This document shows positions 1-6,477 of a stretch of DNA of 7,836 bases, piece after piece. Location: contig JAAXQD010000243.1 of assembly GCA_012974475.1 (NCBI GenBank), forward strand, positions 1-7,836, in the 5' to 3' direction. The stretch comes from Desulfobacterales bacterium. GTDB taxonomy: Bacteria > Desulfobacterota > Desulfobacteria > Desulfobacterales > UBA11574. The notes beneath the pieces were generated by a model, which was given only the letters and a program-made list of their open reading frames with translations, did no database searches and was not told the origin of the DNA. Made by a program: the position numbers and the translations under genes. Numbering within the stretch: position 1 is the first letter of the stretch; each line of letters begins with the position of its first letter.

Positions 1-18
1 GATGTGTATAAGAGACAG
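1..18. other. Sequencing adapter remnant (Tn5/Nextera mosaic end)
   Basis: The first 18 bases are identical to bases 2-19 of the 19-base Tn5 mosaic end used in Nextera libraries (AGATGTGTATAAGAGACAG). Its position at the very first base marks this as an untrimmed adapter at a contig end, not genomic DNA. Genomic sequence should begin at about position 19. No second copy is seen elsewhere in the window on either strand. Confidence 0.95.
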
Positions 19-255
19 AAATATCACAGATTGCCATTATAATTAGATATATTTGATGAAATCATCTTAATTCTCTAAATGAGCGCAAACAAAATGGAAA
101 CTTTTTTACGTGTTTAATTTATTATACATTTCGAAGGTCCGGATACCATTCCTATATATGAGACATTCTTTTTTAACAAAATTCCACTTAATTGCCTAGA
201 CTTAGGGTTACCGTTACTTTTACACATAATTGTCAATAACAGAGGTTTATCCCAG

Positions 256-1230
256 ATGCTCATAAAGCAAGCTGTTGAAGTGCTAAAAATAGAGGCCGAA
301 GGCCTTCTGAAACTGGCAGAACGTATTGATGAAAACTTTTCTGAAATGGTGGAACTCATCTGCCGATCCAAGGGTCGTTTAATCCTGAGCGGCATGGGCA
401 AATCCGGACTGGTGGGCCGGAAAATTGTCGCGACGCTAAACAGCACAGGAACACGGTCGCTCTTTTTACACCCAGCCGAGGCCATGCATGGAGATCTCGG
501 CATTGTCGGTTCGGATGATATATTTATTGCACTCTCCAACAGCGGTGAAACCGAGGAACTCAATGTTCTGGTACCGAGCATCCGAAAATTCGGATGCACC
601 ATCATTGCCTTTACCGGAAATAAAAATTCGACCCTGGCAAGACACAGTGACATCGTCATAGACGTTGCCGTTGAAAAGGAGGCCTGCCCCCTGGGCCTCG
701 CCCCGACGGCAAGCACCACGGCACTTCTCGCCATGGGGGATGCCCTTGCTGTTGTTTTGAGTAACAAGAAACATTTTAACTCGTGTGATTTTAAAAAGAT
801 TCATCCCGGAGGGATTCTGGGCCAGCGGCTTTCAAGCAAAGTTAAAGACATCATGTTAACCGGCGAGTCGGTTCCCCAGGTTCCTGAAGGCACCGCCATG
901 AAAGACGCCGTCCGGGAAATAAATCGCCTGGAGTTGGGGGTAACGTTCGTCATCAAATCTGACGGCACACTGGCCGGCATCATCACAGACGGTGACTTGA
1001 GACGCCTGATGGCCAAAAACAAATCTATTGTCGATCTAACCGTTGAAGATGTTATGACAAAAGATCCCTGGGCCGTCCACCTGGATTCTCCGGCCTATGA
1101 TGCCTTGAACTTAATGGAAGAATACCAGATCACGGTGCTCCCCATAACCGACGCTAACAGAAAAGTTCGGGGAATTTTGCACCTGCATGATATTTTAGGG
1201 AAAGGCGAATTCAAATTCAATGGGACCTAA
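256..1230 (+). CDS. kdsD: D-arabinose 5-phosphate isomerase KdsD (SIS + CBS pair)
   Basis: This cytoplasmic enzyme interconverts D-ribulose 5-phosphate and D-arabinose 5-phosphate, the first committed step towards Kdo for lipopolysaccharide. The 324 residues match the usual length (E. coli KdsD is 328). The SIS domain covers about residues 35-170, with GMGKSG at 46-51, HGDLG at 79-83, SNSGETEE at 94-101 and KEACPLGLAPT at 141-151. Aligned to E. coli KdsD with a constant offset of 10, the catalytic set K59, E111, E152 and H193 corresponds to K49, E101, E142 and H183, all present. Two CBS repeats follow (about 196-255 and 263-318), the first ending in the typical TDGDLRR. The ATG at 256 is preceded by AGAGG at 241-245, ten bases upstream. 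The usual neighbours kdsC and kdsA are not next to it. A close paralogue such as GutQ is possible, but the full-length CBS-containing form beside Kdo genes favours KdsD. Confidence 0.96.
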   Translation: MLIKQAVEVLKIEAEGLLKLAERIDENFSEMVELICRSKGRLILSGMGKSGLVGRKIVATLNSTGTRSLFLHPAEAMHGDLGIVGSDDIFIALSNSGETEELNVLVPSIRKFGCTIIAFTGNKNSTLARHSDIVIDVAVEKEACPLGLAPTASTTALLAMGDALAVVLSNKKHFNSCDFKKIHPGGILGQRLSSKVKDIMLTGESVPQVPEGTAMKDAVREINRLELGVTFVIKSDGTLAGIITDGDLRRLMAKNKSIVDLTVEDVMTKDPWAVHLDSPAYDALNLMEEYQITVLPITDANRKVRGILHLHDILGKGEFKFNGT

Positions 1231-1399
1231 TCCGGATCATCTAAGGACTTGTGGGTTGCATTGTCTTATATCGTGAAAAGGCCCCCCATCTACGGCGCTT
1301 ATCCTCAGGCGGGCAATCAAAGGCTCGCCGAAGTCTTGCTGCAGGGAACGTGCTCGCTGTTTCAATTCAACATAGAGAACCGTGAAAAAAGAGGACGTC

Positions 1400-2722
1400 A
1401 TGAAACTCAATGACATCGATACCACAATTCAGACCCTTGGCCCCCTCAAAATACCATCGCCCATCCAGAGGGAAGAAAACACCCTCAGCCGAACTTTTGT
1501 GGACGATACGGACAAGGTTGTTTTGGATGTAAGATTAAAAAACCTGATCGAGACGGTTGAAAAAGAGAAATTTTTCAATGCCTTTGAGCTGGCCGGCCCC
1601 AGAAAGAAAATATACTTCGATCCGAGCAAGCTTCGGTGTGCACTGGTAACCTGTGGCGGCTTGTGTCCCGGGATAAACGACATCATTCGAGCAATCGTTC
1701 TGGAGCTTTTCTACGGTTACGGCGTCAAAAATATTTTCGGCTTCAAATACGGTCTTCAGGGATTTATTCCAGAATATCGACATGAAATTATGGATCTTAA
1801 ACCGGAAACTGTCGCCAACATACACGAAATGGGGGGATCGATTCTCGGATCTTCAAGGGGCCCGCAACCCATAGACGGAATTGTCGACACCCTTGAAAGG
1901 ATGAACATCGGCATCCTGTTTGCGATCGGCGGCGATGGAACCCTTAAGGCGGCCACCAAAATTGCAGATTCTATAACAGATCGCGGCCTGAAGATCAGCG
2001 TTGTCGGAATTCCAAAAACCATCGACAACGATATCCATATGGTTTCACGTACGTTTGGCTTTGATACTGCAGTGGATGTTGCCACACAGGCCATCAGAAG
2101 TGCCCATAACGAATCCGCAGCTTACCCCAATGGAATCGGTCTTATTAAACTGATGGGAAGATATTCGGGTTTCATCGCAGCCACCGCCGCCCTGGCTCAA
2201 CAGGATGTAAATTTTGTGCTGATACCGGAGGTCGACTTTGATCTTAAAGGGTCCAACGGCTTTCTTGCCGCCCTTGAAAAACGGCTGGCTCAGAGAGGAC
2301 ATGCCGTGATCGTGGCGGCTGAAGGGGCAGGCCAAAAGTTTATTGAAGAAAAAAAAACCGAGCGAGATGAATCCGGAAACATCCGTCTCAAAGATATCGG
2401 AGGCTTCCTTAAAGATGTTATATCGGCGTATTTCAAAGAAAAAAACATCGATATATCTCTAAAATATATCGATCCCAGTTATATGATCAGGAGCCTCCCT
2501 GCCAATGCCAACGATAATGTATTCTGCAGTTTCCTGGGACGTGACGCTGTTCATGCGGGCATGGCGGGCAAGACAAAACTCCTCATCGGCCGGTGGAACA
2601 ACCATTTTGTGCACATTCCCATGAGTGCCTCGGCAGGAAAGCGCAAGCAGGTCAATCCAAAAGGAAAATTGTGGTTGAGTGTCCTGGGCGCGACAGGTCA
2701 GGGTTCGTTGAAAAACGATTGA
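1400..2722 (+). CDS. Long-form 6-phosphofructokinase (ATP-type signature predicted)
   Basis: The enzyme phosphorylates fructose 6-phosphate to fructose 1,6-bisphosphate in glycolysis. From the ATG at 1400 it has 440 residues, longer than the E. coli enzyme (about 320) and similar to the plant/trypanosome-like long group, with about 80 residues ahead of the core. Numbered from that ATG: CGGLCPG at 85-91, GSSRGP at 150-155, GGDGT at 177-181, PKTIDND at 205-211 (the catalytic base should be D209), MGR at 252-254, and YIDPSYMIR at 356-364 near the sugar-phosphate site. Glycine in GGDGT is the ATP-type residue, whereas lysine in PKTIDND is typical of PPi enzymes; this mixed pattern is known in ATP-dependent plant and trypanosome enzymes, so ATP is the likelier donor. 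I chose the ATG at 1400 because GAGGA lies at 1391-1395; an in-frame GTG at 1382 would add six residues. It converges with waaA across 46 bases. Confidence 0.93.
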   Translation: MKLNDIDTTIQTLGPLKIPSPIQREENTLSRTFVDDTDKVVLDVRLKNLIETVEKEKFFNAFELAGPRKKIYFDPSKLRCALVTCGGLCPGINDIIRAIVLELFYGYGVKNIFGFKYGLQGFIPEYRHEIMDLKPETVANIHEMGGSILGSSRGPQPIDGIVDTLERMNIGILFAIGGDGTLKAATKIADSITDRGLKISVVGIPKTIDNDIHMVSRTFGFDTAVDVATQAIRSAHNESAAYPNGIGLIKLMGRYSGFIAATAALAQQDVNFVLIPEVDFDLKGSNGFLAALEKRLAQRGHAVIVAAEGAGQKFIEEKKTERDESGNIRLKDIGGFLKDVISAYFKEKNIDISLKYIDPSYMIRSLPANANDNVFCSFLGRDAVHAGMAGKTKLLIGRWNNHFVHIPMSASAGKRKQVNPKGKLWLSVLGATGQGSLKND

Positions 2723-2768
2723 CCCCTCCTAAACAATCAATCCACTGTGCTCACGGGGTTGAAATTTT

Positions 2769-4079
2769 TCATGAAAGATTTGGATTAAGCAATCGACATA
2801 TGACATCTGCATGATTGTCGGCAGCCCCTTTGTTCAACATGACGGCTTCTTTGGCCAATCTTCCAACGGCATCGGCCTCAGCGGGATGTGTCAGATAATA
2901 CAGCGCTCTTTCAGTCAATTCCCGGCCGTCTTTTACCTGAATACCGCCCCCGGTTTTATCCAGAAGCGCTTTGGCATCCAAAAAATCATCCATGGACGGA
3001 CCGTAAAGCACGGGTTTGCCCCACACCGCTGCTTCAAGAATATTCTGTCCGCCCAAAGGTTCCAGGCTTCCCCCACAAAATACGATTGAAGCAATGCTGT
3101 ATGTGGATTGCAAATCTCCGATGGTGTCCATAATTACCACCGAAGCCGTCCTGAACCCCCCGGGTTTGTCAATATCGGTTTTGAATTGGCATGAAAACCC
3201 GCGCCGTATAACCATATCTTTTATGTAGCGGACTCTTTCCAAATGCCGCGGTGCAATGATAAGAAGGGTTTCAGGTAAGGTCTCGAGAATCTTTTCATAC
3301 ACATCGACAACGATTTCATGCTCTGATCCCCGGGTACTGCCGGCAACAAAAACGGGGATATTTCCATTTAAATTGTAGAATTTCTCGATTTCGCCTTTGA
3401 TGGAGGCATCGGCCATGGGTAGCAAAAGATCGAACTTTGCATTCCCGTTGACCACTATCTTTTCCCGGGGGACACCCAGCATCATCAATCGCTGTGCGTC
3501 TGCCTCTCGAATCATACTAAAGGATTCCACCTGTCTTAAGGCTTCCCGGATTAGACAGCGAATCTTCAGGTATCCTTTAATGGAACGTACAGAGATTCTG
3601 CCGTTGACAAGTGCAAGCCTCACACCCATCCTGCGGGCTTCAAACAACCAGTTTGGCCAGATCTCGGTTTCAAGACATACGAGGATATCCGGCCTTATGG
3701 TGGAAAGGGCTTTGCGAACAGAAACGATGAAGTCGATGGGGGCATAAACGCAAGTTGCCTTTGATTGGAGTTTATCTCTGGCCGAAGTCTGACCATGTTC
3801 TGTTGTGGTTGAAAGGATTATTGCACAATGGGGTATCAATCGTTTCAGAGATTCAATAATGGCCACTGCGGCGCTCACCTCCCCCACCGACGCCGCATGT
3901 AACCATATTTTGGGCGAGCCCGAAATACGATCCACAACCGACTTGGGGTAAAATCCAAGACGCTGGTGAATGCCATCTCTGTAGCGACCGGTTATGCGTG
4001 TATACAACCAAAAAGGCGGGGAAAAAACAAAAAAGAATCCTGTAATGAGAAAATTATACGCTTTATAGACAATATTCAT
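2769..4079 (-). CDS. waaA: 3-deoxy-D-manno-octulosonic acid transferase WaaA (KdtA)
   Basis: A GT30 glycosyltransferase that moves Kdo from CMP-Kdo onto the lipid A precursor at the inner face of the cytoplasmic membrane. Its 436 residues are typical (about 425 in E. coli). A single hydrophobic segment at about 8-27 should anchor it. HAASVGE at 61-67 includes the conserved glutamate E67, the counterpart of the proposed catalytic base in Aquifex WaaA. Other family motifs are ETEIWPN at 137-143, NGRIS at 159-163, GNAKFD at 212-217, AGSTR at 246-250, APRH at 276-279 and GGQNILEA at 343-350, the last in the C-terminal nucleotide-binding Rossmann half. Whether it adds one or two Kdo residues cannot be read from the sequence. 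The start is the ATG at 4079; the ribosome binding site is weak (GGA eight bases upstream). It lies 45 bases after the lipoprotein gene on the same strand, with no obvious promoter or terminator between, so co-transcription is likely. Confidence 0.96.
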   Translation of the reverse strand: MNIVYKAYNFLITGFFFVFSPPFWLYTRITGRYRDGIHQRLGFYPKSVVDRISGSPKIWLHAASVGEVSAAVAIIESLKRLIPHCAIILSTTTEHGQTSARDKLQSKATCVYAPIDFIVSVRKALSTIRPDILVCLETEIWPNWLFEARRMGVRLALVNGRISVRSIKGYLKIRCLIREALRQVESFSMIREADAQRLMMLGVPREKIVVNGNAKFDLLLPMADASIKGEIEKFYNLNGNIPVFVAGSTRGSEHEIVVDVYEKILETLPETLLIIAPRHLERVRYIKDMVIRRGFSCQFKTDIDKPGGFRTASVVIMDTIGDLQSTYSIASIVFCGGSLEPLGGQNILEAAVWGKPVLYGPSMDDFLDAKALLDKTGGGIQVKDGRELTERALYYLTHPAEADAVGRLAKEAVMLNKGAADNHADVICRLLNPNLS

Positions 4080-4124
4080 ATGCTTGGTCCGATTTCCTCA
4101 CCGGCCCGATTGTTTCAATGGTAT

Positions 4125-5681
4125 TTATTTGGGGGATCCGTGCTCCAACTGAAAAAAACGATTACCTTTTATTTGAAGAAGATAGAGCCGTTTTCGGACA
4201 TCTCCTTCATTATCAAAAGATGTAAGCCCGGTTACCCCCTGAAAGTCGGTGAGTCTTTCGAGCTCATTTTTGAGTGTGCTTCTAAATCGAATGTCCGGCC
4301 GGCTGACCATCTGAAACAGTATCATGGCAGTATCATACGTAACAGCCTCAATGAATCCCGGCTTCTGGTCAAACACTTTCTGATAAATTCCGACAAAATT
4401 TTTGACATTCTCTGAGGCATCTTCGGCAAAGAAACCATCCGGAACAACAGCACCCTGTACATATCGCCGTGCCATGGTAATTAAGCGGTCTGAATGCCAC
4501 AAATTGGTTCCCAACAAATAGGTGTCTGTGACATCATAAAAAGCAAGCTGGGGAATTACAAGGCCGGCTTTTGTGGGAGCGTCCGGAATAAAGATGGCAT
4601 CAAAATCAACAATAGCCTCGGGTTTCTCATTCTCCTCGGTTTCGATATTTTCATCGTCTTCACCAGGGGACGCCATCAGGGGATCTGTGGTGCTGTCGGT
4701 TACGGATTCATTGCTTTCTTGCTCATCCGCCGCTAAATCTGGAATCTTAAGATCTTCAGGCACCTTATAGTAAAGTCCCACGAGTTTTTTTATGGGATCG
4801 GCAAAATCGGTATGCGTCGGGTTGTACGATTCGACGCCAACAACGCTGCCCCCGTGAGCGATCACCTGGTCCCAGAAAAGATTCATAAACGTTGTACCGT
4901 ACTTTTCATCCGGATAAAGAATCGCAAACTTTTTGACCCCAAGGGCGTCCACAACAAAAGAGACCAGCGTCTCAACCTGCTTGCCGGGTGTAAAAAAATT
5001 TCTAAAAACATAGTCACCGATTCGGGTAATATTGTCTTTCTGCGTTAACGCAATTATGGGGATTCCTTTATTCTGTGCCGCTGTGGCAGCGGATTCGGCG
5101 GTAATAAACGGTCCGATAATCGCAGCAACATTTTCATCATACAGTTCTTTTACGGCCATCTCAGCTTTGGCCGGATCAGATGCGGTATCCTTAATGATGA
5201 CTTTAATAGAAGGCCCGCTGTTATTAGCACTAAATTGATTCAAGGCGAGTTCAACGGCCGTTAACGCCCGGTTACCGTAAATTTTATACGGGCCGCTTAA
5301 GGGCAGCAAACATCCGATGGTGTAGCGACTATAAACGGATTTTTTATGAATTGAAGCCAAGAGACTTTTTGCCTGCTGAACATTCTCGTGCACGGGAAAT
5401 TTTTCTATGAAAGCCGACAAAACCTTTAACGCTTCATTATATTTTTCCTCCTCGGTATAGTTCAGCCCAAGCTGAAACATCAAGTAGCCTTTTGGAACAT
5501 CATCTTTCAAGGGGTCTGTCAGATCAACAAGATCTTCAGAGCCAAGGTGTTGGAGGGCATCTTTCAATGTTATGAGAATGGTTTCCTTTTCCGGCTCTCC
5601 AGCTTGACTGACGGCCAATATATAATAATAAACGGCATCCTTTGGAGCGCCAATGGCCATATAGGTGTCGCCCAGCAACAC
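4125..5681 (-). CDS. C-terminal part of frameshifted LpoA-like lipoprotein (TPR + Peripla_BP_6)
   Basis: This 518-codon frame is the larger part of a gene whose first part lies in another frame just upstream. The GTG at 5681 is only the first possible start codon in the frame: it falls inside a TPR-like helix pair, lacks a signal peptide and is unlikely to be a true start. Residues about 1-25 and 64-113 are helical TPR-like repeats. From about 119 to 508 the protein has a type-1 periplasmic binding fold (Peripla_BP_6-like), opening with TIGCLLPLSGPY and including AAIIGPF at 186-192 and FAILYPDEKYG at 252-262. Residues about 310-355 are a hydrophilic acidic insert. TPR repeats followed by this fold is the architecture of LpoA/LppC, outer-membrane lipoproteins that activate penicillin-binding protein PBP1A. 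An amino-acid or other ligand-binding protein is the alternative. It precedes waaA by 45 bases. Confidence 0.8.
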   Translation of the reverse strand: MLLGDTYMAIGAPKDAVYYYILAVSQAGEPEKETILITLKDALQHLGSEDLVDLTDPLKDDVPKGYLMFQLGLNYTEEEKYNEALKVLSAFIEKFPVHENVQQAKSLLASIHKKSVYSRYTIGCLLPLSGPYKIYGNRALTAVELALNQFSANNSGPSIKVIIKDTASDPAKAEMAVKELYDENVAAIIGPFITAESAATAAQNKGIPIIALTQKDNITRIGDYVFRNFFTPGKQVETLVSFVVDALGVKKFAILYPDEKYGTTFMNLFWDQVIAHGGSVVGVESYNPTHTDFADPIKKLVGLYYKVPEDLKIPDLAADEQESNESVTDSTTDPLMASPGEDDENIETEENEKPEAIVDFDAIFIPDAPTKAGLVIPQLAFYDVTDTYLLGTNLWHSDRLITMARRYVQGAVVPDGFFAEDASENVKNFVGIYQKVFDQKPGFIEAVTYDTAMILFQMVSRPDIRFRSTLKNELERLTDFQGVTGLTSFDNEGDVRKRLYLLQIKGNRFFQLEHGSPK

Positions 5682-6121
5682 ATAGACTCTAAGAAGTGAC
5701 CCCCTGAAACGAGAACTTCAATGAGGTCGGCTGCTTGCGTGATGACGTCTTCATAATATCCCTGATTGTAATACGTGGTCAGTATTTCTATCCTGGCATC
5801 GGGAACAAAGATACTTTCCGGATACTCGGCGATGAGACGTTCATAGGCATTGCGTGCTTTTTCATTGTCGCCCAAAATGGCATAAACAGATCCTAACTTC
5901 ATCAAAGCTGCATCGGCCAGAGGTCGGTCCGGAAATCTTTCGAGATACTCGCCGTAAGCATCAAGGGCTTCGGGGTAGGATTCTGCCTGAAGCATTTTTT
6001 CAGCCCTTGAAAATAGTGCATCCGCAGGATCAAGCCTAACCGGGGCCATTTTGGGCACGCAGGCCCATAAAAAGAGAACGGCTGTCACGAAGAAAATTAT
6101 TCGAATTGGTTTCATAAACAT
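5570..6121 (-). CDS. N-terminal part of frameshifted LpoA-like lipoprotein (signal peptide + TPRs)
   Basis: This frame supplies the start of the lipoprotein. Residues 1-20 form a type II signal peptide: basic K4 and R7, a hydrophobic stretch, then the lipobox LWAC with the lipidated cysteine at 21. The +2 residue is valine, not aspartate, so by the Lol rule the mature protein should go to the outer membrane. Residues about 33-135 are tetratricopeptide-like repeats of the YbgF/BamD style (for example EALDAYGEYLERFP at 51-64 and KARNAYERLIAEYP at 88-101). The coding character stops at about residue 141 (VSGG); the last 42 residues are out-of-frame translation rich in Trp, Cys and Pro. Adding one G at 5700-5704 joins it to the downstream frame. 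The start may be ATG 6121 or ATG 6115, and neither has a clear ribosome binding site. Confidence 0.8.
   Translation of the reverse strand: MFMKPIRIIFFVTAVLFLWACVPKMAPVRLDPADALFSRAEKMLQAESYPEALDAYGEYLERFPDRPLADAALMKLGSVYAILGDNEKARNAYERLIAEYPESIFVPDARIEILTTYYNQGYYEDVITQAADLIEVLVSGGHFLESMCCWATPIWPLALQRMPFIIIYWPSVKLESRKRKPFS
5700..5704 (-). other. Frameshift site: run of five G in the lipoprotein gene
   Basis: On the minus strand the coding sequence reads gtt tca GGGGG tca ctt ctt. With five G the upstream frame continues as VSGGHFLESMCC, which is not TPR-like. With six G it reads VSGGSLLRVYVLLGDTYMAIG, a proper TPR helix that leads straight into the downstream frame. The interval from the ATG at 6121 to the stop at 4125 is 1997 bases, so one added base gives exactly 666 codons (665 residues), close to the 678 of E. 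coli LpoA. The cause may be a sequencing or assembly error, a real mutation, or slippage. Confidence 0.88.
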
Positions 6122-6146
6122 ATCTAAAACGATGTTGTGATTAAAT

Positions 6147-6176
6147 ATTTTACGCTTGACTTTTACTCTGATTCAA
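6147..6176 (-). promoter_or_regulatory. Candidate sigma70-type promoter for the lipoprotein-waaA unit
   Basis: On the minus strand, TTGAAT (6176-6171) is followed after 18 bases by TAAAAT (6152-6147). These match the -35 and -10 consensus at four and five of six positions. Transcription would begin near 6140, about 20 bases ahead of the ATG at 6121. The surroundings are AT-rich, so chance similarity is possible. Confidence 0.35.
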
Positions 6177-6282
6177 TAACAAAGGCAAGCATAACCTGAA
6201 ACTTTACTTGGGGCCCGCTCAGAAAAATTTTCACATTTTAATACATCGATTCACCCGTCTAACTGTGTCGCGCGTCGGTCGA

Positions 6283-6296
6283 ATTGGTGGACCAAT
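6283..6296. promoter_or_regulatory. Possible operator: ATTGGT-GG-ACCAAT palindrome
   Basis: A 14-base site with perfect 6-base arms lies in the divergent intergenic region, about 75 bases upstream of the tyrA -35 candidate. The TTGGT/ACCAA arms recall GntR/FadR-family operators, but those usually have a three-base centre and this has two. An element of this size can occur by chance, so the regulatory reading is only a suggestion. Confidence 0.2.
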
Positions 6297-6371
6297 CGTC
6301 CTTCTCTCCGGGTCCCATGGGAACGCCTCGACGCCGGATACCATAAAGTTTTTTTTCGAAACTCCTTGCTC

Positions 6372-6401
6372 TTGCCAAATACCTTGTAAAAATGATATAA
6401 A
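6372..6401 (+). promoter_or_regulatory. Candidate sigma70-type promoter for tyrA
   Basis: TTGCCA (6372-6377) and TATAAA (6396-6401) are separated by 18 bases, and each matches the consensus at five of six positions. Transcription would begin near 6408, inside the left arm of the inverted repeat at 6402-6477. The leader before the ATG at 6456 would be about 48 bases. Confidence 0.45.
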
Positions 6402-6477
6402 CCATGACCTTTTGAAATAAACATGGGTTTTTGAATCCAAATCCATAAGGACTGGATGCCATTTCAAAAGGTTATGG
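6402..6477 (+). repeat. 17-bp inverted repeat (stem-loop) spanning the tyrA start region
   Basis: The left arm at 6402-6418 (ccatgaccttttgaaat) and the right arm at 6461-6477 (atttcaaaaggttatgg) are complementary over 17 positions with one exception, which is a G-U pair if transcribed. The 42-base loop holds a smaller hairpin, 6423-6430 with 6439-6446 (eight pairs including one G-U, eight-base loop). The loop also carries AAGGA at 6447-6451 and the ATG at 6456. Roles could be a translational control structure, a protein-binding site over the promoter start point, or a remnant of a small inverted-repeat element. No target-site duplication is visible at its edges. Confidence 0.8.

Noticed and set aside
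22..31. TATCACAGAT repeated at 22-31 and 7777-7786 near both window ends
   Set aside because: Ten-base repeats are expected many times by chance in a window of this size; no sign of a terminal repeat or circular overlap.
19..255. Promoter for kdsD
   Set aside because: Only poor matches were found (for example TTAGGG at 202-207 with CATAAT at 225-230), and the region is cut by the contig end, so no promoter is called.
114..804. Long minus-strand open frames opposite kdsD (217 and 112 codons)
   Set aside because: They lie antisense to a gene with full catalytic conservation, have low-complexity Ser/Met/Arg-rich translations and no recognisable domain.
2722..2769. Possible terminator between the convergent phosphofructokinase and waaA genes (ACCCC with GGGGT, then T5)
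   Set aside because: The stem is only five pairs with a loop of about 28 bases. A nearby AT-rich palindrome around TTTCATGAAA (2767-2776) is also too weak to call.
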